This document shows, piece after piece, positions 31,878 through 40,917 of a stretch of DNA of 64,000 bases. Position numbers and translations under genes: made by a program. The notes below the pieces were generated by a model, which was given only the letters and a program-made list of their open reading frames with translations, searched no databases and was not told the origin of the DNA. Positions within the stretch are counted from its first letter, which is position 1. Each line of letters opens with the position of its first letter. Origin of the DNA: Promicromonospora panici (lineage in GTDB: Bacteria > Actinomycetota > Actinomycetes > Actinomycetales > Cellulomonadaceae); the NCBI RefSeq assembly GCF_900608595.1, contig NZ_UWYY01000026.1, positions 31,119 through 95,118 on the forward strand. The letters are read 5' to 3'.

Positions 31878-34634
31878 ATGGCGCTTTCAGCCCTCCGACC
31901 GTTTCTTCCGGCTGCCCGGCAGACATGCTCGTCCGTGCTGGCGTCCGGCCTCGTCCTCGGCCTGGCCGTGACGACGGTCGGTGCGGCTCCCGCCCAGGCC
32001 ACTGAGGCGGCGTCGAGTGCCGTTTCCACGGCCCTCACCGAGCCGCTCGACCCGACATTCGTCCAAGAGGGCATGCCCAGCCCGCACGGCGGGCAGGTGG
32101 TGATGTGGGGAGACCGGGACTGGGCGTATCAGCCGGGCATGAACACTGTTCCCGCGGCACTGCCCGACGGCGTCGAGGCAACCGCGATCTCCTCTTACAG
32201 CAGCGAGCTCCTCGTGCTGCGTAGCGACGGACTCGTCGACGGGTACGACTCTTCCGGTGCGCTCGACCCACCCGCGCCGCCCGCAGGAATCTCGTACACG
32301 GCGATCTCCGCGAGCGCTGAACGGCTCCTACGGTCTGACGGAGTGGTCGTCGACACTTCCGGAAATGTCGTGCTCACTCCGCCGCCCGGCACGGTGTACA
32401 CAGCGGTATCCGGGTTCGATGCCCTGAGGTCCGACGGCGTCATTGCTCCGCTCAGTGGTGACGGCGCCAGGTGTGCAGACGGACGCCGGCCGGGTCCGGG
32501 ACTCCGGTACACGGCGATAAGCAGCTTTCCCGACTACCCGGTCTGGGCAGCACTCCGATCCGACGGCGCCCTGGTCTACTGCGCCAAGTCCGGCGAGACG
32601 GTCGTGACGAAGCCGACTGCGGGCACCCGCTTCGTCGGCGTCGACCAGTCCGAGGACGAGATCCTCGCCGCCACGTCGGACGGTCGGATCGTGGCGGTCC
32701 TAGGCGCGCAGCCGCCGGCGGTGCCGGACGGCCGCTCGGTCGTGTCACTGGCTGCGATGGGTGCCGGGCAGGGCGCCGCGGTCCTGGACGACGGGTCGAT
32801 CCTCAGGTGGGGGCTGAGCGGCGAGGGCAGCGAGCTCCCGGCGCTGCCGGCCGAGCGGGCGGTGTACTCGGCCGTCGAGAACGGGGCGTACAACAGTCAT
32901 CGCTGGGCGATCATGGTCGGCGATCCGATCCCGGTCGAGGTGACCGCGGACGTCGCGGAACCGGCGGACAGGCCGCTCCGAGTCACGGACGACCTGCTTG
33001 TCGATGTGACTGTTCACACCGCGGACGGGACTGCTGCGTTCGGGCACGTCTCGGCCCGGACGACCGGTCCAGAGGGGATCGAGGACCGATCGCCCAGGCG
33101 ACACACGCTGACCGGAGCCGCCAGGATCGCTTTCAACACGTTCCTGGATCCCGGTGATGGGGTGGGCACTTGGGACGTGTCGGCAGTTTTCACAGGATCG
33201 CCTTTCGCGACCACGACGGCGACGACATCAGCCGACATGGCAGAGCCGAGCCCGGTACGGATCGTGACTTCCGGGCCCACGACATGGCGTGAGACCGCCA
33301 ACGAGGGCACGCTCTGCTTCGACGTGGAGTCAGAGGACGGCTCGCCGTTGTGGTGGAGCGCCGGGTCCGCGTTGAGCGTGGAGGAGGACCCGACCAAGAG
33401 CATCAGCGGCGGGTTCTCGGGTCAGGAGTGCGTCAACAGCCTCCCCCTCGAACCAGGGAGCTGGACCGTGGCCTTCGACTACAGCGGCTGGGGTGCGATC
33501 GATCGTGGCGAGTGGAGAGGGACTGTCGTCGTGCGGGAGCCGGCGGTCAGCACGCTGCGGGTCGATCTGCCGACGACTTGGCGCTACGGCCAGATCCCCG
33601 ACGAGATCCCGTTCACCGTGGACGCGGAGGAACTCTCCGCACGAGGGATCGTGCGGCTGGAGCTCAACGGCCAGTACGCGACCGGTGCGATGGTCGAGGG
33701 CGGCAAAGGTGTGTTCGAGACGTGGGCGGAGCTGGTGCCTGGTACGCACCACTACCTCTTCGAGTACGAGGGAGGCTTCGGTGCCCTCCCGTCGAGCTAC
33801 CAGCAGACGGTCACGGTGCAGCCGGCGCTGTTCACAGCTGCAGCACCGACCGTGAGCGGCACTGCAAAGGTCGGGGCAACGCTGACCGCAGAGCGCGGCA
33901 CCTGGGCGCCCGAGCCGACGGGCGTCCAGCACGTCTGGAAGGCCGACGGTGCCGTGATCAAGGAGGCGACCAGCTCCATGCTGACGGTGCCAGCTTCCGC
34001 GTTGGGCAAGAACATCACGGTCACCGTGATCGGTGAGCGGAGGTATCACACGACGCTGTCAAAGACGAGCGCCCCCACCGCCGTCGTCGCGCCCGGGTCC
34101 TTCGCCGCCCCGCGGCCGACCGTCACCGGCACGGCCAAGGTCGGCAAGACCCTGACGGTGAGCCGCGGGACGTGGTCGCCCACGCCGTCGTCGGTGAAGT
34201 ACGTGTGGAAGGCGAACGGAGTCACGATCTCGACACGAACCACGAACACGTTCGTCGTGCCGGCGTCGGCGAAGAGCAAGCGCCTGACCGTCACGGTGAT
34301 CGGTTCACGGGCCGGGTACACGACGAGGTCGGTGACGAGCGCCGCGACCGCAACGGTCGCGCCCGGGACCTTCACGGCGCCACGTCCGACGATCACGGGC
34401 ACCAAGCGCGTCGGATCGACCCTGACCGTCAGCAAGGGCACCTGGTCGCCGGCGCCGTCGTCGGTCACGTACGTCTGGAAGGCGAGCGGCGTGAAGATCG
34501 CCACGCGGACGAGCAACCGGTTCGTGATCCCGGCATCGGCCCGTGGAAAGCGCCTGACGGTCACGGTGGTCGGATCCCGCACGGGCTACACGACCAGGTC
34601 CGTCACGAGCGACCGCACGGCGACGATCCGCTGA
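31878..34634 (+). CDS. Secreted RCC1-like beta-propeller plus Ig-repeat protein B
   Basis: A 918-residue exported protein with a signal peptide at 1-40 (SVLASGLVLGLAVTTVGAAP). Residues about 70-330 contain repeated units such as GGQVVMWGDRDWAYQPGMNT, TAISSYSSELLVLRSDGLVD and VVSLAAMGAGQGAAVLDDGS. These alternate 'x-V-x-W-G' and 'x-A-I-S-x...L-R-S-D-G' strands in the manner of RCC1-like propeller repeats. About 300 residues of Ig-like domains follow, then three tandem Ig repeats whose last two are nearly identical to those of protein A. ATG 31878 has GGAG nine bases upstream. No cell-wall sorting signal; probably secreted. Confidence 0.78.
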   Translation: MALSALRPFLPAARQTCSSVLASGLVLGLAVTTVGAAPAQATEAASSAVSTALTEPLDPTFVQEGMPSPHGGQVVMWGDRDWAYQPGMNTVPAALPDGVEATAISSYSSELLVLRSDGLVDGYDSSGALDPPAPPAGISYTAISASAERLLRSDGVVVDTSGNVVLTPPPGTVYTAVSGFDALRSDGVIAPLSGDGARCADGRRPGPGLRYTAISSFPDYPVWAALRSDGALVYCAKSGETVVTKPTAGTRFVGVDQSEDEILAATSDGRIVAVLGAQPPAVPDGRSVVSLAAMGAGQGAAVLDDGSILRWGLSGEGSELPALPAERAVYSAVENGAYNSHRWAIMVGDPIPVEVTADVAEPADRPLRVTDDLLVDVTVHTADGTAAFGHVSARTTGPEGIEDRSPRRHTLTGAARIAFNTFLDPGDGVGTWDVSAVFTGSPFATTTATTSADMAEPSPVRIVTSGPTTWRETANEGTLCFDVESEDGSPLWWSAGSALSVEEDPTKSISGGFSGQECVNSLPLEPGSWTVAFDYSGWGAIDRGEWRGTVVVREPAVSTLRVDLPTTWRYGQIPDEIPFTVDAEELSARGIVRLELNGQYATGAMVEGGKGVFETWAELVPGTHHYLFEYEGGFGALPSSYQQTVTVQPALFTAAAPTVSGTAKVGATLTAERGTWAPEPTGVQHVWKADGAVIKEATSSMLTVPASALGKNITVTVIGERRYHTTLSKTSAPTAVVAPGSFAAPRPTVTGTAKVGKTLTVSRGTWSPTPSSVKYVWKANGVTISTRTTNTFVVPASAKSKRLTVTVIGSRAGYTTRSVTSAATATVAPGTFTAPRPTITGTKRVGSTLTVSKGTWSPAPSSVTYVWKASGVKIATRTSNRFVIPASARGKRLTVTVVGSRTGYTTRSVTSDRTATIR
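34096..34634 (+). repeat. Duplicated 3' segment shared by Ig genes A and B (copy B)
   Basis: Counterpart of 31270-31808; same length and same reading frame, with very high identity at both DNA and protein level. Confidence 0.75.
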
Positions 34635-34687
34635 CCGCCGGCTGAAGCAACGGGTCGGCCCATCGGCCTGTCATACCTCACCCGACG

Positions 34688-34729
34688 TGTCAGACGTACA
34701 GGTCACTCCGGTGACCTGTACGTCTGACA
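34688..34729. terminator. 19-bp perfect hairpin after Ig gene B
   Basis: The arms TGTCAGACGTACAGGTCAC (34688-34706) and their exact complement (34711-34729) flank a four-base TCCG loop. A second GTCTGACAA copy lies at 34741-34749. A hairpin with the same TGTCAGACG(T/C)ACAG core occurs at 53833-53875. It lies 53 bases after gene B and probably acts as its terminator, although no clear U-tract follows. Confidence 0.6.
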
Positions 34730-34767
34730 ATTCGGGGAGGGTCTGACAACTCGGCCCGGTCACGACG

Positions 34768-34796
34768 AAGGCCCCGGCTCAATGAGCCGGGGCCTT
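34768..34796 (-). terminator. Intrinsic terminator of tRNA-Leu
   Basis: AAGGCCCCGGCTC and GAGCCGGGGCCTT form a perfect 13-bp stem with an AAT loop, immediately downstream (leftward) of the tRNA gene. It is G+C-rich with flanking A/T bases on both sides, so it may work in both directions. Confidence 0.75.
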
Positions 34797-34807
34797 TCGT
34801 ATCAACG

Positions 34808-34891
34808 TGCGCGAGGGGGGAGTTGAACCCCCACGCCCTTTCGGGCACACGGACCTGAACCGTGCGCGTCTGCCTATTCCGCCACTCGCGC
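34808..34891 (-). tRNA. tRNA-Leu (anticodon CAG)
   Basis: Read leftward, acceptor arms GCGCGAG/CTCGCGC close an 84-base cloverleaf. The anticodon arm CACGG-TTCAGGT-CCGTG gives CAG, which reads CUG leucine codons. A long variable arm (GTGCCCGAAAGGGC region), as expected for class II leucine tRNAs, and a T arm GGGGGTTCAACTCCCCC follow. The CCA end is not encoded. Confidence 0.95.
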
Positions 34892-35130
34892 GCTGCTGGA
34901 TGAGGCTAGCACGGCACGGAGGCCCGCTCCGAATCCAATAACGGTGAAGTGGTTCACGTCCTGCCGCAGGTCTAGTAGCGTGCGGATCCGCCCACACCTC
35001 TCCTCACCGCGCCACCTGAGGGAAGATCGGAGAAGATCCGCAGGACATCCACAGTATTGGAGTCTGCGGGGACCTACCGGTCTATACGATCTAGGTAGTC
35101 TGCCCGGCGCAGACCCTGGAAGGAGGTGGC

Positions 35131-35847
35131 ATGGGCGCCCTGGACCGCTTCGAGAAGAGCGTGGAGCGCATGATGAACAACGCGTTCGCCAAGGTGGGAC
35201 GTGGCGAAGTGAAGCCCGTCGAACTGGCGAGCAGGCTGCGGCGTGAGCTGGACGACCGTGCCGCGGTCGTCGGCCGCGACCGTACCGTCGCACCGAACGA
35301 GTTCACCATCGAGCTCGCTCCCGACGACTTCGCCCAGATCGAGGCGTGGGGTGCACAGACTCTCGCCGACGAGCTCGCGTCCAACATCACGGCGTACGCC
35401 GCGACGCAGCACTACGCGTTCGTAGGCCCCGTGAGCGTGACGTTCGACGAGCAGTACGAGCTGGTACCCGGCCGCTTCACCGTGCGGTCGCGCAGCGTGC
35501 AGGGGAGCGTCGCCCCGGCGACGTCCGGCGCGCCGACCGGCCGGCACCCGCTCATCGACATCGATGGCCAGCGATACCTGCTCACCGGACCCGTGACCGT
35601 CATCGGACGCGACGCCGAGGCGGACATCGTGGTGGACGACCCGGGTGTCTCCCGGCGTCACCTCGAGATCCGCGTGACACCCGACGGTGTCGTCGCGACC
35701 GACATGGGCTCGACGAACGGCCTGTACGTGGAGGGCCATCAGGTCCCGGCCGCGACGCTGCTCGACGGCAACACGATGACCATCGGCCGTACCCGCATCA
35801 TGTTCTGGACCGGCAGTGCATCCGGTGCAGACAACGAGGACTGGTGA
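35131..35847 (+). CDS. fhaA: FhaA: DUF3662 plus FHA domain protein
   Basis: First gene of the cell-wall signalling operon. The 238-residue protein has an N-terminal DUF3662 domain (about 1-115; MGALDRFEKSVERMMNNAFA and the EFTIELAPDDFAQIEAWG region). A linker leads to a C-terminal FHA domain (about 150-225) with the phosphothreonine-binding residues of VIGRDAEADIVVDDPGVSRR and the MGSTNGLYV loop. In mycobacteria FhaA binds phosphorylated MviN and is a PknB substrate. The ATG follows GGAGG. The linker is much shorter than in mycobacterial FhaA. Confidence 0.95.
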   Translation: MGALDRFEKSVERMMNNAFAKVGRGEVKPVELASRLRRELDDRAAVVGRDRTVAPNEFTIELAPDDFAQIEAWGAQTLADELASNITAYAATQHYAFVGPVSVTFDEQYELVPGRFTVRSRSVQGSVAPATSGAPTGRHPLIDIDGQRYLLTGPVTVIGRDAEADIVVDDPGVSRRHLEIRVTPDGVVATDMGSTNGLYVEGHQVPAATLLDGNTMTIGRTRIMFWTGSASGADNEDW

Positions 35848-35857
35848 AGAACCCGAC

Positions 35858-36349
35858 ATGAGCGAGCTGACGTTCACCCTGCTTCGGCTGGGCTACCTCG
35901 TGCTGCTGTGGGTGTTCGTGCTCTCCGCTGTCGCCGTTCTCCGGCGCGACCTGGCGGGACCACGCACAGCCAGCAGCCGACGGCGCCGGCCGGAGCTCGC
36001 GGGGCCGGCCCCGGCGGCGGCCCCGGGCGGTGGCGCACCGCGCGCCCCCCAGCGGGGTGGTCCGTCACGACTCGTCGTGGTGGCCGGCCCGCTCACGGGG
36101 ACGACCATCCCGCTCACCTCGTCCGGCGTCCTGATCGGGCGTGCGCCAAGCTGCACCCTCGTGCTCGACGACGACTACTCGTCGTCGCGCCATGCACGGA
36201 TCTTCCCCCAGGGCGGCCAGTGGTTCGTGGAGGACCTCGGCTCCACGAACGGCACCTACATCGGCGAGGAGCGGGTGCAGGGGATCATCCCGCTCGCCCC
36301 GGGTGTAGGTGTGCAGATCGGACAGTCCGTCGTCGAGCTCCAGGGATGA
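35858..36349 (+). CDS. fhaB: FhaB/FipA-type membrane-anchored FHA protein
   Basis: A 163-residue protein. An N-terminal transmembrane anchor (about 8-26, LLRLGYLVLLWVFVLSAVAVL) leads through an Arg/Pro/Ala/Gly-rich linker to a FHA domain (about 75-150). The conserved binding residues are in LIGRAPSCTLVLDDDYSSSR and the DLGSTNGTYIG loop. FhaB (FipA) proteins interact with septal proteins and are phosphorylated by PknA/PknB. The start at 35858 lies ten bases after the fhaA stop; the next gene begins seven bases after this one ends. Confidence 0.93.
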   Translation: MSELTFTLLRLGYLVLLWVFVLSAVAVLRRDLAGPRTASSRRRRPELAGPAPAAAPGGGAPRAPQRGGPSRLVVVAGPLTGTTIPLTSSGVLIGRAPSCTLVLDDDYSSSRHARIFPQGGQWFVEDLGSTNGTYIGEERVQGIIPLAPGVGVQIGQSVVELQG

Positions 36350-36356
36350 CCATCAC

Positions 36357-37907
36357 GTGACCGTGACCTTGCGGTATGCCGCGCGCTCCGACGTCGGCCT
36401 CGTCCGCTCCAACAACCAGGACTCCGCCTACGCGGGGCCCAACCTCCTCGTCGTGGCGGACGGGATGGGCGGACACGCAGGCGGCGACGTCGCGTCCGCG
36501 CTGACGATCGCGGCCCTGGTGGGTCTGGATCGCCCCGATCACAGCTCCGAACAGTCGATGTCCGAGCTCGAGCGCACGATCGACCGCGCCCGGCAGGACC
36601 TCGTCGACGCGACGACCGCCGACCCGGACCTGGCAGGCATGGGCACCACGGTGACAGCCCTGCTGAAGTCCGGCAACACGCTGGCCATGGCCCACCTGGG
36701 TGATTCGCGCGCGTATCTGCTGCGCGACGGCACCCTGGCGCAGGTCACCGTGGACCACACCTTCGTGCAACACCTCGTCGACACCGGCCGCATCACGCCC
36801 GACGAAGCGGAGACGCACCCGCAGCGCAACGTCGTCATGCGGGTGCTGGGCGACTTCGACCTGGACCTCACGCCCGACCTGTCGATCCGCGAGGCGGTGC
36901 CTGGCGACCGCTGGATGCTCTGCTCCGACGGCCTCTCCGGGTTCGTCCCGGACGACGAGATCGCCGAGGTCCTCATCTCGGTCGCCAGCCCGGCGGACGC
37001 CGTCGAGCGGCTCGTCTCGATGTCCATGCGCGCGGGCAGCACCGACAACATCACGGTCGTCGTGGCCGACGTCCTGGACGAGGCCGCCGCGGCCACCACC
37101 GTCGCGACCCTGACCCCCGAGATCGTCGGTTCGGCGGCCCTCGCCGGAGTGACGGCGGCCGGCGACGACCCGCAGTCCCCCACGTCTCTGTCGCCGGGAT
37201 CCGGCTCCGACATCGACGGCGACACCGTGACCGGCTTCACCCGGTCGACGGTGCAGCCGGGCGGCCAGCCCGGCACCTCGCCCGTCGCGGTGAGCGTCCT
37301 GCCCGACGCCGTCGCGCAGGACGGGCTCGCGAGCACGCTCGAGCAGGCCATGATCGCCGGCGGGCCGGACGAGGAGCAGTACCAGCCCGACGTACAGCCG
37401 GACGAGGACCTCGACGAGGACATCGCCGACGAGGAGACGCCGCCGAAGCGTCGCGCCTGGCTCACCGTGCTGGGTGCGGTCCTGCTGATCATCGGCCTCG
37501 GCCTTGCGGGCTGGGGCGGCTACCGCTGGACCCAGACCCAGTACTACGTCGGGGAGGCCGACGGCCAGGTCGCCGTGTTCCGCGGCATCCCGGCCACGGC
37601 GGGCCCCCTGACCTTCTCGACCCCGGTCGAGCTCACCGGAACACGCGTCGACGAGCTGCCCGGTTTCGTCGCCGACCGCGTGAACGAGACCATCCGCGCC
37701 ACGTCCCTCGAGGACGCCCGCGGGCGCGCCGACCGGCTCATCGAGGACGCGGCCGAGGAGACCGGGCCCAGCCCGTCGCCCGACCCCAGCACGAGCCCCG
37801 AACCCAGCACGAGCCCCGACTCCAGCACGAGCGAGGAGCCGAACGGCGACTCGTCACCGAACGCCGGGGCAGACGCGAACGACTCCGGCCAGGGGAAGAA
37901 CGGATGA
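36357..37907 (+). CDS. pstP: PP2C-family Ser/Thr protein phosphatase PstP
   Basis: A 516-residue membrane phosphatase that reverses PknA/PknB phosphorylation. The catalytic domain (about 1-240) has the PP2C metal-binding motifs SDVGLVRSNNQDSAYAG, LVVADGMGGHAGGD, GDSRAYLLRDG, LCSDGLSGFV and STDNITVVVADV. A long acidic cytoplasmic linker (DEDLDEDIADEETPPKRR) precedes one transmembrane segment near 368-392, followed by an extracellular domain and a Ser/Pro/Thr-rich tail. GTG 36357 starts eight bases after fhaB ends. Its stop codon overlaps the rodA ATG by four bases. Confidence 0.95.
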   Translation: MTVTLRYAARSDVGLVRSNNQDSAYAGPNLLVVADGMGGHAGGDVASALTIAALVGLDRPDHSSEQSMSELERTIDRARQDLVDATTADPDLAGMGTTVTALLKSGNTLAMAHLGDSRAYLLRDGTLAQVTVDHTFVQHLVDTGRITPDEAETHPQRNVVMRVLGDFDLDLTPDLSIREAVPGDRWMLCSDGLSGFVPDDEIAEVLISVASPADAVERLVSMSMRAGSTDNITVVVADVLDEAAAATTVATLTPEIVGSAALAGVTAAGDDPQSPTSLSPGSGSDIDGDTVTGFTRSTVQPGGQPGTSPVAVSVLPDAVAQDGLASTLEQAMIAGGPDEEQYQPDVQPDEDLDEDIADEETPPKRRAWLTVLGAVLLIIGLGLAGWGGYRWTQTQYYVGEADGQVAVFRGIPATAGPLTFSTPVELTGTRVDELPGFVADRVNETIRATSLEDARGRADRLIEDAAEETGPSPSPDPSTSPEPSTSPDSSTSEEPNGDSSPNAGADANDSGQGKNG

Positions 37908-39394
37908 CCGCCCTCCGTCCCGAGGAGAACGCCCCGGCCCGCATCGCGGAGGCGGTGCTGCTCGTCATCGCGCTGGCGCTCGGCATGGGCGGCATGTGGA
38001 TGGTGGGCTACTCGCTCGAGGATGGCCTGCCCGAAGGGTTCTGGACCTACACGATCGTGCTCGCCGCGCTGGCCTTCACCGCACACATCGTGCTGCGGCT
38101 GCGCGCGCCCTACGCCGACCAGGTGATCCTGCCGGCGGTGGTGCTGCTGAACAGCGTGAGCATGGCGATGATCCTGCGGCAGGACCTCGTCGACATCAGG
38201 GGCGCCAACGCGTCCCGTCACCTGATGTGGACGGCGCTGGGCATCATCGTGGCCTGCGTCGTCATCTTCGTCATCCGCGACCACCGCAGCCTGCGCCGCC
38301 TGACGTACACGGCGATGATCGTCGGCATCGTGCTGGTGGTCCTGCCCCTGATCCCTGGCCTGGGCCAGGAGGTCAACGGCGCGAAGATCTGGATCTACAT
38401 CGGCGGCTTCTCACTGCAACCCGCGGAGTTCGCCAAGATCGCGTTCGCGGTGTTCTTCGCGGGCTATCTGGTCGCGAACCGCGACACCCTGGCCCTGGCA
38501 GGCAAGAAGTTCATGGGCCTGCAGCTCCCGCGCCTGCGTGACCTCGGCCCCATCCTCATCGTCTGGGCGGTCTCGCTGGCGGTCCTCATCGGCGAGAAGG
38601 ACCTCGGGACGTCGCTCCTGTTCTTCGGCCTGTTCGTCGGCATGCTCTACCTCGCCACCGACCGGGTGGGCTGGATCGTCATCGGCCTCGTGATGTTCGC
38701 CGCCGGCGCCGTGGTGGCGTGGTCGATCTTCAGCCATGTCCAGGGCCGCGTCGACGTCTGGCTCGACCCCCTCAACGCCGAGCTGTACGACCGTGACTTC
38801 GGCGGGTCGTACCAGATCGTCCAGGGCATGTTCGCCATGGCCTACGGCGGCATGTTCGGAGCCGGCTGGGGCGAGGGCTACCCGCAGTACGTGCCTTTCG
38901 CGTTCTCCGACTTCATCTACGCGGCGCTCGGCGAGGAGCTCGGCCTCACGGGCCTGCTCGCGATCCTGCTGATCTACCTGGTGATCGTGCAGCGCGGCCT
39001 GCGGCACGCCATCGGTGTGCGCGACGGCTTCGGCAAGCTCCTCGCGGGCGGCCTCGCCTTCGTCATGGCGCTGCAGCTCTTCGTGGTGGTGGGCGGTATC
39101 ACCCGCATCATCCCGCTGACCGGCCTGACCCTGCCGTTCATGGCCCAGGGTGGATCATCCCTGCTCGCGAACTGGATAGTCATCGCACTCATGCTGCGCA
39201 TCTCCGATGCCGCCCGACGCCCGTCGTCGTTGCCGACCCGCGGCGCCCTCGCCGACCCGGCGCCCGCCATGGTGGGTGGTGGCGCCATCGAGGTCGGGGG
39301 CGGGAGCCCCGTGCAGGCGGAGACCGACGCCGGCGCCGGCCGCGGCGCCACGCCTGACGACGCCACGCAGATCGTCCGGGGGGTGGACCGGTGA
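37904..39394 (+). CDS. rodA: RodA: SEDS-family peptidoglycan glycosyltransferase
   Basis: A 496-residue polytopic protein with about 12 transmembrane segments. SEDS signatures are visible: NGAKIWIYIGGFSLQPAEFAK (split: NGAKIWIYIGG, FSLQPAEFAK), GEKDLGTSLLFFGLF, RVDVWLDPL, the YQIVQGMFAMAYGGMFGAGW loop, and ALGEELGLTGLLAILL. It polymerises lipid II glycan strands together with the class B PBP encoded next. The cytoplasmic C-terminus is Gly/Ala-rich. The ATG overlaps the pstP stop (ATGA), and the pbpA GTG overlaps its own stop codon, so the genes are tightly coupled. Confidence 0.95.
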   Translation: MTALRPEENAPARIAEAVLLVIALALGMGGMWMVGYSLEDGLPEGFWTYTIVLAALAFTAHIVLRLRAPYADQVILPAVVLLNSVSMAMILRQDLVDIRGANASRHLMWTALGIIVACVVIFVIRDHRSLRRLTYTAMIVGIVLVVLPLIPGLGQEVNGAKIWIYIGGFSLQPAEFAKIAFAVFFAGYLVANRDTLALAGKKFMGLQLPRLRDLGPILIVWAVSLAVLIGEKDLGTSLLFFGLFVGMLYLATDRVGWIVIGLVMFAAGAVVAWSIFSHVQGRVDVWLDPLNAELYDRDFGGSYQIVQGMFAMAYGGMFGAGWGEGYPQYVPFAFSDFIYAALGEELGLTGLLAILLIYLVIVQRGLRHAIGVRDGFGKLLAGGLAFVMALQLFVVVGGITRIIPLTGLTLPFMAQGGSSLLANWIVIALMLRISDAARRPSSLPTRGALADPAPAMVGGGAIEVGGGSPVQAETDAGAGRGATPDDATQIVRGVDR

Positions 39395-40917
39395 ACGCGA
39401 CCCTGCGCCGCCTGTCGACCATCGTGATGGTGATGTTCCTGGCCCTCATGGTGTCGACCACCTGGATCCAGTTCGTGTCCGCGGAGAGCCTCAACAGCGA
39501 CGGGCGCAACGTGCGCACCATCTACAGCGCGCTGGCCCGGGACCGCGGCCCCATCGTGGTCGGCGGTGAGCCGATCGTCACCTCCGTCCCGGTGGACGAC
39601 AACTACAAGTACCTGCGCACCTACTCCGAGGGTGACGCCGGCGCTGCCAGCGTGTACGCGCCCGTCACCGGCTACTTCGCCATCAACGGCACGGTCACCG
39701 GGATGGAGCGGTACGCGAACAGCTACCTCGCGGGCGAGGACGACTCCCTGTGGCTCGACCGGCTGCAGAACCTCATCACGGGCGAGGAGGCGCAGGGCTC
39801 CTCGGTCGAGCTCACCATCGACCCCAAGGTCCAGAAGGCCGCCTGGGACGCGCTGGGTGACCGCAACGGCGCCGCCGTGGCCCTCGACCCGAAGACAGGT
39901 GCCATCCTCGCGATGGTCTCCAAGCCGTCGTACGACCCGAACACGCTCGCCGTGCACGACTCGGCCGAGGTCACCGCTACCTCCGAGGCGCTGATCAACG
40001 ACAAGCCGCAGATCGGCACGATCGGAGGTGAGGAGCGGTTCAGCGTCTACGGCCCGACGATCAACCGCACGATCAACGCCACGTTCCCGCCCGGGTCGAC
40101 GTTCAAGCTGCTCACCTCGGCCGCGGCCATCGAGTACGACGGCATGACCCCGGACACCACGATCCCGGCGCCCAACCTCTACCGGCTGCCCGGCACCTCG
40201 ACGGACGTCCAGAACTACGGCGGCGAGACGTGCTCGAGCACCGGGGAGATGACGCTCAAGGATGCACTGGCGATCTCTTGCAACACAGCGTTCCTCGGCC
40301 TGGCCAACACGGTCGGCAAGGACGGCATGCAGCAGATGTTCGAGGACTTCGGGTTCACTGAGTCGCTGGACATCCCGATGTCGACCTCGATCGGCGCCTA
40401 CCCAGGCCTCATCGGTGGCGAGAACGACGACGACTCGGACGCCCGCATCGCACTGTCCGGCATGGGTCAGGGCAGCGTGCGCATGACGCCGCTCCAGGTC
40501 GCCATGATCTCGGCCGCTGTCGCGAACGACGGCGAGCTCATGGAGCCGTACCTCATCGACAACGTGCGGGACAGCGACCTCGAGCTCGTCAGCCAGACCA
40601 AGCCGAGCCGCTACAAGAGCCCGTTCTCGTCGTCCACGGCCGACGCGCTCACCGAGATGATGCTCTCGGTCGTCACCGACGGCTCCGGCACGGGCGCGCA
40701 GATCCCGGGTGTCGAGGTGGCCGGCAAGACCGGTACCGCCGAGGACGACCCTCGGTCGCCCACGCTGTGGTTCACGTCGTTCGCCCCGGCCGACGACCCG
40801 CAGGTCGCGGTGGCGGTCGTGCTGGAGAACGAGGGCCAGTCCACCGACGAGTCCACCGGTGGCGCTCTCGCCAGCCCGATCGCCGCGCAGATCATGCAGG
40901 CGGCGATCGCGAAATGA
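39391..40917 (+). CDS. pbpA: PbpA: class B penicillin-binding protein (transpeptidase)
   Basis: A 508-residue class B PBP. A single N-terminal anchor (about 8-30) is followed by a short dimerisation region and a transpeptidase domain. The catalytic S-x-x-K is in PPGSTFKLLTSAAAIEYDG (Ser about 236), the SxN motif is ISCNTAF (Ser about 296) and KTG is VAGKTGTAED (Lys about 446). It cross-links peptidoglycan made by RodA. The GTG start at 39391 overlaps the rodA stop, and the pknA ATG overlaps its TGA. Confidence 0.95.
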   Translation: MNATLRRLSTIVMVMFLALMVSTTWIQFVSAESLNSDGRNVRTIYSALARDRGPIVVGGEPIVTSVPVDDNYKYLRTYSEGDAGAASVYAPVTGYFAINGTVTGMERYANSYLAGEDDSLWLDRLQNLITGEEAQGSSVELTIDPKVQKAAWDALGDRNGAAVALDPKTGAILAMVSKPSYDPNTLAVHDSAEVTATSEALINDKPQIGTIGGEERFSVYGPTINRTINATFPPGSTFKLLTSAAAIEYDGMTPDTTIPAPNLYRLPGTSTDVQNYGGETCSSTGEMTLKDALAISCNTAFLGLANTVGKDGMQQMFEDFGFTESLDIPMSTSIGAYPGLIGGENDDDSDARIALSGMGQGSVRMTPLQVAMISAAVANDGELMEPYLIDNVRDSDLELVSQTKPSRYKSPFSSSTADALTEMMLSVVTDGSGTGAQIPGVEVAGKTGTAEDDPRSPTLWFTSFAPADDPQVAVAVVLENEGQSTDESTGGALASPIAAQIMQAAIAK

